A DNA stretch of 64,000 nt, from assembly GCF_037974355.1 (NCBI RefSeq), contig NZ_CP150235.1:6853363-6917362 (forward strand), given 5' to 3'. A program made the translations under genes and the position numbers. Below, piece after piece: positions 16,414-26,106 of the stretch. Source of the DNA: Paenibacillus sp. FSL R5-0517 (lineage in GTDB: Bacteria; Bacillota; Bacilli; Paenibacillales; Paenibacillaceae). Numbering within the stretch: position 1 is the first letter of the stretch; each line of letters starts with the position of its first letter. A model generated the notes under the pieces. It was given only the letters and a program-made list of their open reading frames with translations, was not told where the DNA came from and ran no database searches.

Positions 16414-17946
16414 TTAGTTCAGATACGTTAAAGGATTTTCTACCGTTCCATTCTTAATAATCTCAAAATGCAGATGTGTTCCGGTCGAACGACCCGTGTT
16501 GCCCATAACACCAATACTCTCGCCTTTTTCAACCACTTGTCCAACCTTAACGCCAATGCTGTTCAGATGTCCATACAGTGTTTCGTATCCGTTACGGTGG
16601 TTAATAATGATGACATTACCATAACCGCTTTTCTGTCCAGCAAAAGTAATTACACCCTCGTCAGACGCTTTCACATCGCGGTTACCTACCAGATCGACAC
16701 CTTTGTGCTGGCGCCCCCACCGTTGTCCGAAGCTGCTGCTCATCGTTGCATTGGATACCGGCCAAGCAAATTCACCTGTGCCCTCGCCAACGACTTTGGT
16801 TCCGCTAAGGACCACTTCAGTTACAGCTGCTTTAATCACTTCCTGACCAAGCCACTCTTCCTGAACAACTTCACCATTTTCTTTGGTTATACGGTACTGC
16901 ATGCTTTTCAATCCGCTTTGTCCTGGACGCACGACTTTTGTGGTACCTGCTTTCAACTCAGCACTTTTGCGTACTTCCACTTGCGGTTTAATCTCAATCT
17001 GCTCAACAACCTGCTCCACCGATTTAACGGTTATCGCCGGTTTCGGAACGGTCAAGGTCAGTTCGTCTCCAATTTGAAGCGATGTTTCCTTGATGCCTGG
17101 ATTATGCTGGCGAATCTCACTTTGTGTAATTTCATACTTGGCAGCAATCGAAGAGATCGTATCTCCTTCATGAACCACATAAGTTACAGGCGCGTCTTTA
17201 CCGACGGTTAATGCTTTAACCGCCTCGGACACATCCCATATTTTGTTTGGGTCAGCCTTCACCACATCCGTCGCTACATCTTCCTTGATGCCTACCGACT
17301 TCAGGGTTGTACTTGGTCCCTCGTTTTTCTTCGAGGAATTAGCCGATACCGACTTCGTCTTCAGCGAACTTCGCACAGTCGATGCCGATATGTATTTGCT
17401 CTGCACCTGTTCCAGGATTGCATCCGCTGTAGCCTGATCTTTCACAATACCAATGACTTCACCGTCTACCTTGAGCTCCACGCCTTTGGCGTAGGCTGTT
17501 AGCATGTCACCCAGTTTGTCCAGCGTCTCGTCACTGTTCACTTCAGGTTTGTATGCTCTTACCGTTTCGGTTGTGATACCATCCGTGTTCAGCACCATCT
17601 CTGCATCCGGATATTTATGTTGATATTCCTCGGTTTTGTCTGTAAATAGTTGTTGTAATTGTGCTTCATCTGCAATGGTACCAATCTCGCTACCTTTAAC
17701 CATTACTTTATAATACGGCACGGTATTTGCAGTAACATATTGTTTGCCTGCGAACCCGAGCGATGCTGCGATGAATACACCACAAGCTGCTGTAATGATC
17801 CATTTGCGCGAGGCCAGAACGCGCTTCTTATTCACACTGAAGGTGGACATGCTCATGTTGTTTTTGTCTTCGGCCGTCCGGTGTTCCCCGGATTGTTCGT
17901 GTACCCGGTCTTTGCCCGGTTGGCGTATGCCTCTGAAACCTTTCAT
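16414..17946 (-). CDS. LysM-G5-M23 cell-wall endopeptidase
   Basis: This is a zinc metallopeptidase (LytM/lysostaphin family) predicted to cut peptide cross-links in peptidoglycan. The 510 residues show a membrane segment at about 48-68 (WIITAACGVFIAASLGFAG) and a LysM domain at about 258-306 (YVVHEGDTISSIAAKYEI). A G5 domain follows at about 309-390. A C-terminal M23 domain has metal ligands in HKGVD (HxxxD) and HLHFE (HxH), plus NGYETLYGHLNSI. The ATG at 17946 follows AAGGAGAG. It lies immediately upstream of walR, and as a wall hydrolase it is a plausible WalR target, though no binding site was identified. Confidence 0.93.
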   Translation of the reverse strand: MKGFRGIRQPGKDRVHEQSGEHRTAEDKNNMSMSTFSVNKKRVLASRKWIITAACGVFIAASLGFAGKQYVTANTVPYYKVMVKGSEIGTIADEAQLQQLFTDKTEEYQHKYPDAEMVLNTDGITTETVRAYKPEVNSDETLDKLGDMLTAYAKGVELKVDGEVIGIVKDQATADAILEQVQSKYISASTVRSSLKTKSVSANSSKKNEGPSTTLKSVGIKEDVATDVVKADPNKIWDVSEAVKALTVGKDAPVTYVVHEGDTISSIAAKYEITQSEIRQHNPGIKETSLQIGDELTLTVPKPAITVKSVEQVVEQIEIKPQVEVRKSAELKAGTTKVVRPGQSGLKSMQYRITKENGEVVQEEWLGQEVIKAAVTEVVLSGTKVVGEGTGEFAWPVSNATMSSSFGQRWGRQHKGVDLVGNRDVKASDEGVITFAGQKSGYGNVIIINHRNGYETLYGHLNSIGVKVGQVVEKGESIGVMGNTGRSTGTHLHFEIIKNGTVENPLTYLN

Positions 17947-18115
17947 GATTCTCTCCTTTTCAGCACTTCTCAGTTCGCATTTCTGTCAAGACATCACCCA
18001 TCGTGTCTGTCCCATGCTCGTTGATACTTGTATTGGGTGTCCGCAAAATCAGGACTTTAGCTGCGCTCATAAAAGTGTCAAAATTTTAACCTTTTATCAC
18101 ACCCGTATACTTTAA

Positions 18116-18432
18116 CACAGGTTTTACACTTATTTCAACTCTACACATCACACCGCAAAGCCACGCCACGCTTGGTTTTCCTGAATTATCCATAAGTTCT
18201 TATGACCGATCCATCACCCATTATGCCTCAACATCCGCTGTACTATGTACTTTTACTCACAATTTAAGACTAGGTTCTAAGACCCAGTGGAATATGCTTT
18301 ATTTTTCATAAAAATACAAATAAAATCCCTCACCAGATCAACTCTGATAAGGGATAAGGTAAACAACCTGTTTGTGGGTTCTCTTAAACTGGATTTCATT
18401 TCATGGCAATTTCGAATTTAATTTGTATGTCT
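18116..18432. other. Intergenic between the M23 gene and the methyltransferase gene
   Basis: AT-rich stretch with the M23 gene promoter region on its left part and a terminator for the methyltransferase gene at about 18318-18360. No gene was seen. Confidence 0.4.
18318..18360 (-). terminator. Probable terminator of the methyltransferase gene
   Basis: On the minus strand ATCCCTTATCAGA and TCTGGTGAGGGAT pair imperfectly and are followed by TTTTATTTGTATTTTT. It lies 70 bp after the stop codon of the methyltransferase gene. Confidence 0.6.
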
Positions 18433-19242
18433 CTACTCTTTCGCGGCAAGAATTACAAATCGCTTCTGCTGCACTTCCCAAAATCCATGTTGCTCCATCT
18501 CCATATGAATCTCCATTAATTGCTCACGGAAATATTGTACCTTAAAATCAGGTACTTGCCACGGGATGGTCTTCAGATAATAGACCAGTGCGCCTATATC
18601 ATAGAAACGCTGCGCGGGAGCTGCTTCACGTGCCTCTAGAATCCGGAATCCACACTGCTCCAACTGAACAACAGCACGATCCAGCTCCCATCCAGCGTAA
18701 TCCGCTGGCATAGGAATGCCGAGTCGATCATTGATTTCCCTGCAATCTGACCAACCTACCTGTTGAGTTAGGAACAGTCCCTCTGCCGATAGAATCCGCC
18801 TAACTTCCTGCTCTTCATACGACTCATGCCGGTTAAGAATCAGATCGAATTCCTCGTCTTCGAAAGGAAGTTGCGAATCATCAGTCACCGGAAACACCTT
18901 TACACCTAAAGGTTGTAAACGTTCCTCTGCAATCGGTATATTTGGGAGATAGCCTTCGGTAGCACACGTGTATGGAGGAAGTGGAAGGAGTCTGGACAGC
19001 ATTTCTCCCCCACCAGTCCCCATGTCGAGCATTCGTTCAGTCTGATTCAACAATCGGCGCGCCATCGTTCCGTAGGACCAAGGCAGCATCCCACTCTGGA
19101 GTCGATTACTCCCTGTTACATAGCTAAAATCCCAGCCACTAAAAGGCTGATCTGCCTCTTGTAGTCCTTGCTCAAATACCTCTTTCGTCGCCTCTTTAAA
19201 CTTCTCTACTGACATTCCTGAATGAGTATGATAAAAGTTCAT
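18433..19242 (-). CDS. SAM-dependent class I methyltransferase
   Basis: The 269-residue cytoplasmic protein has a Rossmann methyltransferase core: motif I MLDMGTGGGEML (GxGxG), an acidic residue at the end of strand 2 (ATEGY), and FEDEEFDLILNRHES as motif II/III, where FD-x-V/I is typical. The C-terminal third is a variable substrate-binding region. The start at 19242 follows GGAGG. The in-frame ATG at 19260 contains that ribosome binding site within its codons, so it is unlikely to be used. The substrate is unknown; the family includes small-molecule and antibiotic-modifying enzymes. The gene is flanked by non-coding DNA and appears monocistronic. Confidence 0.85.
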   Translation of the reverse strand: MNFYHTHSGMSVEKFKEATKEVFEQGLQEADQPFSGWDFSYVTGSNRLQSGMLPWSYGTMARRLLNQTERMLDMGTGGGEMLSRLLPLPPYTCATEGYLPNIPIAEERLQPLGVKVFPVTDDSQLPFEDEEFDLILNRHESYEEQEVRRILSAEGLFLTQQVGWSDCREINDRLGIPMPADYAGWELDRAVVQLEQCGFRILEAREAAPAQRFYDIGALVYYLKTIPWQVPDFKVQYFREQLMEIHMEMEQHGFWEVQQKRFVILAAKE

Positions 19243-19260
19243 CTTCAATAAAACCTCCAA

Positions 19261-19587
19261 TTCGTGTATTCATAAACACAATTCCATCTTATCTCTTAAA
19301 TGCACATATGAATGGAGGTCCACGAATTGGACTGAAGGTTTCTGTAATGTTGCAAAACCGTTTTTATATCTCGTGTTCTTTACCTTTATATTTCATACAA
19401 TCTTCCCTCCTACATAGGCTAATAAAATTAACGTAAGCACCATTTGCTTTAAAACTAGCATGCTTGAATATCTAATTCTCTTTATATAATTTCCAGTATT
19501 TATTTAATTAAATTATATTCAATCGCCATCAACAAGTCCATTACAATATGAATCAGGCGATGCCCAACTAGAGCACGCCTGCTTATT
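19261..19587. other. AT-rich intergenic region
   Basis: This 327-bp region holds the methyltransferase promoter and the 3' flank of the low-complexity protein gene. No gene or clear hairpin terminator was recognised. Confidence 0.4.
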
Positions 19588-20346
19588 TTATTCTGTTTGC
19601 AGGACTTCCATCAGGTTGTCGTACTCTTCGCTGGTCAGGTACTTCGAGATCACCTGTTCAATCTCACGTAATTCCTGTTCGGTTAGGCCACCTTCCATGG
19701 CGCCTGAGATCTGCTGCATTTCTTTCTGTGGCAGCTTATTCATGAGCAAGCTGAAGATTTTTTCTTTCTCCTCTGCTGGCAGCTTGTCCTTCGCTCCTGT
19801 GATGTCATCCGGTGATACAACAATTGCATCATTTCCTGAGGAAGCACCACCGCTAGCCGCTCCGGTTCCGTTCCCCGAAGCTGAACCGCTTCCCTGGGCT
19901 GTTCCTGATTTACTACCCGTGCCTGTATCCGTCCCATTGTTATTTGCGCCTGAGTTTGAGCCTACGGTCGTATCTGTACCTTCACCTGCGCCCTCGCCTG
20001 AGCCATTCCCTTGAGACGCCTCGCTGCCTGTATCTACACCAGATTGACTGCTCTCCGTACCATTTCCCATAACTGAAACAGCATCTTCCGGAACCCGCTC
20101 TTCGTCCGCTCCGGTCGGCTGATCTGTCGTCCCATTTCCCGATTTATTCCCCTCACTGGTTTTACCACCCAAGGCACCCTGGAACATGGCGGTTAATCCC
20201 ATCGGTTGACCTTCCCACTGAATATTGAAACTTGCGAGTAGCGACTTCGCATATGACTGTACAATTAATCCGGTCGTAAGCAGGGTCAGTGAACTGACCA
20301 GCAACACGGTTAGCACGATTTTGACAAACCAGACAAGCAACTTCAT
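19588..20346 (-). CDS. Membrane-anchored protein with long Gly/Ser/Thr low-complexity linker
   Basis: The 252-residue protein starts with a transmembrane helix or uncleaved signal (IVLTVLLVSSLTLLTTGLIV). A low-complexity segment from about residue 60 to 170 is rich in G, S, T, N and A. A predicted helical C-terminal domain of about 75 residues ends the protein (EEKEKIFSLLMNKLPQKEMQQI, LTEQELREIEQVISKYLTSEEYDNLM). It appears extracytoplasmic: an anchored helical domain on a flexible stalk. No family was recognised. It sits next to the purA terminator as a separate unit. Confidence 0.75.
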   Translation of the reverse strand: MKLLVWFVKIVLTVLLVSSLTLLTTGLIVQSYAKSLLASFNIQWEGQPMGLTAMFQGALGGKTSEGNKSGNGTTDQPTGADEERVPEDAVSVMGNGTESSQSGVDTGSEASQGNGSGEGAGEGTDTTVGSNSGANNNGTDTGTGSKSGTAQGSGSASGNGTGAASGGASSGNDAIVVSPDDITGAKDKLPAEEKEKIFSLLMNKLPQKEMQQISGAMEGGLTEQELREIEQVISKYLTSEEYDNLMEVLQTE

Positions 20347-20460
20347 TCCGTTCTCTCCCTCCGATTATCCCACCCGTTCTAGCATGCGCATGTCGGGATC
20401 TGTGACTCTACTGTTAACCAGTATTGACGGAAATCTCGGGATTATATCCGATAAACATAC

Positions 20461-20507
20461 AAAAAACCTCCAGTCATCGCTATAGAAGCAACAACTGGAG
20501 GTTTCAC
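20461..20507 (-). terminator. purA terminator
   Basis: On the minus strand AAACCTCCAGT and ACTGGAGGTTT form an 11-bp stem with a 22-nt loop, followed by TTTT. It lies about 65 bp after the purA stop codon. Confidence 0.85.
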
Positions 20508-20569
20508 TGCCTGAATCGACATAATAATCTATTTGATTAATTCAATAAATAATCTCTCTTTTTCTGCAA

Positions 20570-21856
20570 TTACTCGTAGATTGGAAGAACTTGATTCGTT
20601 TGCTCACGGTTACGACCAACGGAGAAGATCGCAATTGGAATGCCCGTCAGTTCGGAAACACGTTTTACATAATTCTGCGTGTTCACTGGCAGGTCTTCAA
20701 GTTTCTTCGCTCCAGTGATATCTTCGCTCCAGCCTGGCATCTCTTCGTATACCGCTTCACATTCAGCCAGCATTTTGAGGCTTGCCGGATAGTGTGTGAT
20801 AACCTCGCCGCGGAATTTGTATCCTGTGCAGATTTTTACGGTTTCCAGACCCGTCATTACGTCCAGAGAGTTCAGGGACAGACCTGTAATACCACTAACA
20901 CGACGCGCGTGACGAACAACAACACTATCGAACCAACCCACACGACGTGGACGTCCAGTTACCGTACCATACTCATGTCCCGTCTCACGGATTTGGTCGC
21001 CGATCGCATCATGCAATTCCGTAGGGAATGGGCCATCTCCTACACGAGTTGTGTAGGCTTTGGCTACCCCAATAACTTGCTGAATACGAGCTGGGCCTAC
21101 GCCAGACCCGATACATACGCCACCTGCGGACGGATTGGATGATGTAACAAATGGATAAGTTCCTTGGTCAAGATCCAACATCACGCCTTGTGCGCCTTCG
21201 AACAATACTTTTTTGTTCTCATCAATATATTCGTTCAGAACAACGGATGTATCACGTACATAAGGACGCAGAATTTCTGCATATTCGAGGTAATCTCGCA
21301 GAATCTCTTCCACATCAACAGGCTGACCGCCATAGACTTGCTCAATGACGCGGTTTTTTTCTTTGACCAGGTGACGCAGTTTCAGTTCGAAATCTTCAGC
21401 ATCCAGCAGGTCAACCATTCGAATACCGATACGAGCTGATTTGTCCATGTAACATGGGCCAATTCCTTTGCCAGTCGTACCAATTTTGTTCGGGCCTTTG
21501 CTCTCTTCTTCCAGTGCATCCAGTACCATGTGATATGGCAGGATGATATGTGCACGCTCACTGATGGACAGGTTCTTCGTTGTAAAATCATTGTCATGAA
21601 TATAATTAATTTCTTCGATGAGTGCCTTCGGGTTGATAACCATTCCGTTACCAATAACACACGCTTTATCCGTGTAGAAAATCCCTGATGGAATCATCGT
21701 CAGTTTATATTTTTTGTTATCAATCAGAATTGTATGACCCGCGTTGTTACCACCTTGATAACGAGCCACCACATCAGCGCTCTCCGCCAAATAATCCGTG
21801 ATTTTACCTTTTCCTTCGTCTCCCCATTGCGTTCCCACTACAACTACCGTTGACAT
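20570..21856 (-). CDS. purA: Adenylosuccinate synthase
   Basis: PurA makes adenylosuccinate from IMP, aspartate and GTP in AMP biosynthesis. The 428-residue enzyme has the GTP/IMP-binding P-loop VVGTQWGDEGKGK at its N-terminus with the catalytic Asp. NNAGHTI carries the catalytic His, GTTGKGIGPCYMDK, VLFEGAQGVMLDLDQGTYPFVTSSN and VTGRPRRVGWFD follow, and IPIAIFSVGRNREQTNQV lies at the end. ATG at 21856 is preceded by GGAGGA with 9-nt spacing; an ATG 9 bp earlier abuts the ribosome binding site. It is monocistronic with its own promoter and a long leader. Confidence 0.98.
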   Translation of the reverse strand: MSTVVVVGTQWGDEGKGKITDYLAESADVVARYQGGNNAGHTILIDNKKYKLTMIPSGIFYTDKACVIGNGMVINPKALIEEINYIHDNDFTTKNLSISERAHIILPYHMVLDALEEESKGPNKIGTTGKGIGPCYMDKSARIGIRMVDLLDAEDFELKLRHLVKEKNRVIEQVYGGQPVDVEEILRDYLEYAEILRPYVRDTSVVLNEYIDENKKVLFEGAQGVMLDLDQGTYPFVTSSNPSAGGVCIGSGVGPARIQQVIGVAKAYTTRVGDGPFPTELHDAIGDQIRETGHEYGTVTGRPRRVGWFDSVVVRHARRVSGITGLSLNSLDVMTGLETVKICTGYKFRGEVITHYPASLKMLAECEAVYEEMPGWSEDITGAKKLEDLPVNTQNYVKRVSELTGIPIAIFSVGRNREQTNQVLPIYE

Positions 21857-22027
21857 AGTTAACATTCCTCCGTGGGTGCCTTGCGCACCTTTGTATTGGT
21901 CTGTCCGTCCTCTATCCCGGCAGGCATGTTACGCAATAAACCGACTGAGAAGCGTGCTAACGGACAGTAAAAATGTCCTTCCGTTACATTCAAGGGAAGG
22001 TTTGCGCTGCTTTAACGCAGCAGTATT

Positions 22028-22056
22028 AGTGTACCAGTACCTTTTTTCAAAGTCAA
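22028..22056 (-). promoter_or_regulatory. Sigma-A-like promoter of purA
   Basis: On the minus strand a -35 box TTGACT (22056-22051) and a -10 box TACACT (22033-22028) are separated by 17 bp. Transcription would begin about 165 nt before the purA ATG, leaving a leader with several small hairpins (GCTGCGTTAAAGCAGC, GGACATTTTTACTGTCC, GGTGCGCAAGGCACC). Confidence 0.6.
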
Positions 22057-22119
22057 ATCAAATGGCGAACAATTAGATATAGTACAACTGTAATGTTCGG
22101 GATTTACCCATAATTTCGA

Positions 22120-22175
22120 CACAAAAAACCGGAGACCTCAGTCCAATCTTGCTTGACTGCTATCACCGGTTCAAG
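22120..22175 (-). terminator. Terminator of the dnaB operon
   Basis: On the minus strand AACCGGTGATAGCAGTC and GGACTGAGGTCTCCGGTT form an interrupted stem followed by TTTTTTG. It lies about 130 bp after the dnaB stop codon. Confidence 0.75.
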
Positions 22176-22300
22176 GATATCTATTTCAATGTGAATCTAT
22201 ATCTGGTATTTATAACACATGTTTGAGTTCAGTTGCTCTAATAGTTGATCTTCGGGACAGACGAGTTTGCTTCCTGATCGAAGCCGTCAGCACCTGCCCG

Positions 22301-23662
22301 TTACATCGCAAAGGCGTCATTGTGCGCCCTCTCGTAGTTGACGAATTTATTAAAGTTTTTCAGGAAGACCAGTTCTACTGTACCTACCGGACCGTTACGC
22401 TGTTTGGCGATAATGATCTCGATAATATTTTTCTTTTCGGTATCCTGATTATAGTAGTCATCCCGGTAGAGGAACGCTACGATGTCGGCATCTTGCTCAA
22501 TCGAACCCGATTCCCGCAAGTCACTCATCATTGGACGTTTATCCTGACGCTGCTCTACACCCCGGCTCAGCTGAGACAAGGCGATAACTGGAACTTCCAG
22601 TTCCCGGCCAATTTGCTTCAGTGTACGTGAGATCTCGGATACCTCTTGTTGACGGTTCTCCCCGGCTTTGCCGCGTCCACTAATCAATTGAAGGTAGTCA
22701 ATCAGTATCATACCCAGACCCTTCTCCTTCTTCAGACGACGGCATTTGGCACGAATATCGGCTACCGTGATACCAGGTGTATCATCGATATAGATATTAG
22801 CTTCGTTGAGAGCTGCGATACCCATCGTCAGCTTCTGCCAATCTTCATCCCCTTTGAATTCCCCTGTACGAAGAACTCCCGCGTCCAGGTTAGCTTCCGC
22901 ACAGATCATCCGTTGTACGAGCTGTGCAGCCGACATCTCCAGACTGAAGATGGCTACCGTTTCTTGCGCCCGGATGCCTACATTCTGGGCAATATTCAAG
23001 GCGAAGGCCGTCTTACCTACGGATGGACGCGCCGCTACAATGATCAAGTCACTGCGCTGGAAGCCGGCAGTCATCTTGTCCAAATCGATGAAGCCGGAAG
23101 GGATACCAGTTGTCGTTCCCCGATTCTGATGCAGCGTTTCGACTTTATCGAATACTTCCATCAATACGTCCTGAATGGCTATAAAACCACTACTGGAGCG
23201 ACGATTGGAAATCTCCAGAATACGACGTTCAGCTTCTCCAAGCATGGCTGCAACATCTTCGCCGCCTGTATATCCTTCACTTACGATCTGTGTTGCCGTA
23301 CGAATCAGACGACGCAGCATCGATTTCTCTTCGATAATCTGAGCGTAATAGTCTACGTTCGCGGCTGTAGGTACACCATGTGCCAGCTTAGCCAGATAAC
23401 TAACGCCGCCGATGTCCTCCAGCTCACCTTTATCCTTCAGAAGCGAAGTCAGTGTCACGAGGTCAATCGGTTGATTTCCCTCACCCAGCTGAATCATCGC
23501 TTCAAAGATTAATTGATGGGGTTTATCATAGAAATCCTCGGTTTGCACCCGTTCCATCGCTGTAATCAGGGCTTCACCCTGCAACAGGATTGCACCCAGC
23601 ACGGCCTGTTCGGCTTCCAGGTTCTGCGGGGGAATCCGGTCGAATAACATTTCTCCGCCCAT
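22301..23662 (-). CDS. dnaB: Replicative DNA helicase DnaB (DnaC of B. subtilis)
   Basis: This hexameric helicase unwinds DNA at replication forks. The 453 residues comprise the N-terminal DnaB domain (PPQNLEAEQAVLGAILL) and a RecA-like C-terminal ATPase with Walker A ARPSVGKTAFALN, Walker B GMILIDYLQLI, then LSQLSRGVEQR and SDLRESGSIEQDAD. The ATG at 23662 lies 2 bp past the rplI stop. It is the last gene of a five-gene operon. The usual Bacillus order is rplI then dnaC then purA, which is kept here. Confidence 0.97.
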   Translation of the reverse strand: MGGEMLFDRIPPQNLEAEQAVLGAILLQGEALITAMERVQTEDFYDKPHQLIFEAMIQLGEGNQPIDLVTLTSLLKDKGELEDIGGVSYLAKLAHGVPTAANVDYYAQIIEEKSMLRRLIRTATQIVSEGYTGGEDVAAMLGEAERRILEISNRRSSSGFIAIQDVLMEVFDKVETLHQNRGTTTGIPSGFIDLDKMTAGFQRSDLIIVAARPSVGKTAFALNIAQNVGIRAQETVAIFSLEMSAAQLVQRMICAEANLDAGVLRTGEFKGDEDWQKLTMGIAALNEANIYIDDTPGITVADIRAKCRRLKKEKGLGMILIDYLQLISGRGKAGENRQQEVSEISRTLKQIGRELEVPVIALSQLSRGVEQRQDKRPMMSDLRESGSIEQDADIVAFLYRDDYYNQDTEKKNIIEIIIAKQRNGPVGTVELVFLKNFNKFVNYERAHNDAFAM

Positions 23663-23663
23663 C

Positions 23664-24107
23664 TTACTCTTCCGTTACCTGTACCTTCAAGGTTGCCTTC
23701 ACTTCAGGGTGAACCTTGACAGTTACTTGTGTTACGCCGAGTGTACGAATAGGCTCGTCCAGCTCAATTTTGCGTTTGTCTACTTTCAAACCCTTTTTAG
23801 ACAAAGCTTCTGCGATCTGTTTGCTGGTAATGGCGCCGAACAGACGACCACCTTCGCCGGACTTGGCTTTCAGTTCAGTCACTTCTGCTTCCAGCTTCTT
23901 CGCGAGTGCTTCCGCTTCTGCTTTCTCTTCCTGTTTGAGTCGTTCCTCAGCTGCCTTCTGGTTGTCGAGTGTCTTCATGTTGCCGTCCGTTGCCAGACGA
24001 GCAATTCCCCGTGGCAGTAGGAAGTTCTGTGCGTAGCCCTCAGATACTTCCTTCACTTGCCCTTTCTTGCCTTGACCCTTCATATCTTTTATAAAAATGA
24101 CTTTCAT
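23664..24107 (-). CDS. rplI: 50S ribosomal protein L9
   Basis: L9 is a two-domain protein of the large ribosomal subunit binding 23S rRNA near the L1 stalk. The 147 residues show the N-terminal signature MKVIFIKDMKGQGKKGQVKEV followed by GYAQNFLLPRGIA, the long connecting helix (KTLDNQKAAEERLKQEEKAEA) and the C-terminal domain with GRLFGAITSKQIAEAL. It overlaps the gdpP end by 4 bp (ATGA) and is followed directly by dnaB. Confidence 0.98.
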   Translation of the reverse strand: MKVIFIKDMKGQGKKGQVKEVSEGYAQNFLLPRGIARLATDGNMKTLDNQKAAEERLKQEEKAEAEALAKKLEAEVTELKAKSGEGGRLFGAITSKQIAEALSKKGLKVDKRKIELDEPIRTLGVTQVTVKVHPEVKATLKVQVTEE

Positions 24108-26095
24108 TCGAACAGCCCCTCTTCCTTTTCGATTTCAGCCAGTACGTTCGTCAGCCGTTTTTCTGCCTCTCCAAGCGTTCCTTCGAGCTGAACGGCAGCA
24201 TTCGTCAAATGTCCGCCACCGCCCAGTCGTTCCATGACAACTTGAACATTCATGCGTCCCAGCGATCTCGCGCTGATGCCAATCAGTCCATCCGGACGCT
24301 CACTAATTACAAATGAAGCGACCACGTCAGTCATGTTTAGCAATGTGTCCGCCACCTGGGCGATCATCATCTGTGAAATCTTGCTGCCAGGGTCCGTGAC
24401 CGCCAGCGCAATGTTCCCGTATACCATTTTAGCATGCTTTATGATTTCTGCCTTAGCAATATATTCTGACAGATCTTCTTTCATCAACCGTTGGACCATA
24501 ATGGTGTCCGCACCACTACGTCGCAGGAAACCTGCGGCCTCGAACGTTCTAGACCCGGTGTGCAATGCAAAATGCTTCGTATCCATCGTGATTCCGGCAA
24601 GCAGAGCCGTAGCTTCAAGTGGAGTAAATTGTACTTTGTCATGAATATATTGCAAAAGCTCCGTTACCAGTTCCGCAGCCGAAGAAGCGTAAGGCTCCAG
24701 ATAGATCAACACAGCATCATTGATGAACTCCTCACCCCGACGATGGTGATCCACAACGACAACACGGGTTGCAGACTGCACCAGTTTCGGCTCCATGGTC
24801 ATAGAGGCCTTGTGTGTATCCACCACAACCAGTAGCGTGTGCTCTGTCATCATCTGGGTTGCTTGTTCCGGTGATACAAATGCCTTGGACAACTTCTCGT
24901 CCTTGTTCACTTGCTCCATCATCCGTTCAATCGCTGGATTGATTCCATCCAGAACAATGCGTGCTTCCACATTGTACAGGCTCGCCGCTTTCCATACCCC
25001 GATGGATGCACCGATTGCGTCCATATCCGGAATTTTGTGCCCCATGATGAGCACTCGATCGCTCTCCTGCATGAGGTCACGCAGCGCGTGCGCAATAACT
25101 CGTGCTCTCACTCGTGTTCGTTTCTCCACGGCGTTGGACTTGCCCCCGTAGAAAGACAGACGTTGCCCCGATTTCACAGCCGCCTGGTCGCCGCCGCGTC
25201 CAAGTGCCATGTCCAGACTGGACTGTGCCAATTCTCCCATCTCACTGATGCTATCCGAACCAAACGCGAGTCCGACACTGAGTGTCATGGGCACTTTGAG
25301 GTCAGCGGTCATCTCCCGAACTTCATCCAAAATGACAAATCGGCTCTGCTCCAGTTCTTGCAATGACTTATGATTCAGCATCAACAGATAACGATCCGAA
25401 GACAGCCGGCGCAGGTACACTTCATACTGTTTGGCCCATGATGTAATCTCACTGGTCACACGAGCAATGAGCGCGGTACGCTGCTGGTCGTCCATGCCTT
25501 GGGCAGCCTCGTCCAGATTATCCAGAACGAGAATACCCAAAGCCAGGCGTTCATTTTCATATTTATCACGAAGAATGGCTAGCTCCGTAATCTCGTATAC
25601 ATATACATACCGCTCCTGCGGGTTATGAATAACTCCATAATGCCGATCATCCAACTGGAATTCGTCATGGAATTCCCTGGATGCATGTTCCTTCGTCCCA
25701 TCCTTCTTCTCTTTAGGCTGAGGAAGTTTGGGAAACAAATTAAGCAGCGGATTACCCACCATTGTCTTCTCCTGGAACATCTCCGCAACAAAGCGATTAT
25801 GCCACTCTACCGTACGATCTTCGCTGTACAGCACAATTCCGAATGGAAGCATGCTGACCGCTTCCCCCTCCATCCGTTTGATCCGGATAGACAGGCCATT
25901 AATATAGTCGTTAAGCTCACGGCGGAACGCCAGCTCCGCCTTAATCATGACGATTCCCAGCGCCGAAGCCAGTATCAGACTAATCAAACCAAGCGTCCAG
26001 TTATAAATGGTAACGAACATAACGAGCAATAGCAGCAGTATGAACGCCCATACGGTATAGTAGCCGTGCCAGCGTTTCTTCAGAAATTTAGGCAA
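24104..26095 (-). CDS. gdpP: GdpP (YybT) cyclic-di-AMP phosphodiesterase
   Basis: GdpP hydrolyses the second messenger c-di-AMP to pApA and so affects wall stress, beta-lactam tolerance and potassium balance. The 663 residues show two N-terminal transmembrane helices (about 12-50), a degenerate PAS domain (SMLPFGIVLYSEDRTVEWHNRF) and a degenerate GGDEF domain (about 175-300). DHH/DHHA1 phosphodiesterase modules follow, with metal motifs MGHKIPDMDAIG, VVVDTHK and VVVVDHHRRGEEF, and GGGGHLTNAA. The start codon is TTG behind GGGTGATG. The gene is within the mazG-like to dnaB operon. Confidence 0.96.
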   Translation of the reverse strand: MPKFLKKRWHGYYTVWAFILLLLLVMFVTIYNWTLGLISLILASALGIVMIKAELAFRRELNDYINGLSIRIKRMEGEAVSMLPFGIVLYSEDRTVEWHNRFVAEMFQEKTMVGNPLLNLFPKLPQPKEKKDGTKEHASREFHDEFQLDDRHYGVIHNPQERYVYVYEITELAILRDKYENERLALGILVLDNLDEAAQGMDDQQRTALIARVTSEITSWAKQYEVYLRRLSSDRYLLMLNHKSLQELEQSRFVILDEVREMTADLKVPMTLSVGLAFGSDSISEMGELAQSSLDMALGRGGDQAAVKSGQRLSFYGGKSNAVEKRTRVRARVIAHALRDLMQESDRVLIMGHKIPDMDAIGASIGVWKAASLYNVEARIVLDGINPAIERMMEQVNKDEKLSKAFVSPEQATQMMTEHTLLVVVDTHKASMTMEPKLVQSATRVVVVDHHRRGEEFINDAVLIYLEPYASSAAELVTELLQYIHDKVQFTPLEATALLAGITMDTKHFALHTGSRTFEAAGFLRRSGADTIMVQRLMKEDLSEYIAKAEIIKHAKMVYGNIALAVTDPGSKISQMMIAQVADTLLNMTDVVASFVISERPDGLIGISARSLGRMNVQVVMERLGGGGHLTNAAVQLEGTLGEAEKRLTNVLAEIEKEEGLFE

Positions 26096-26106
26096 GACTC
26101 ATCACC

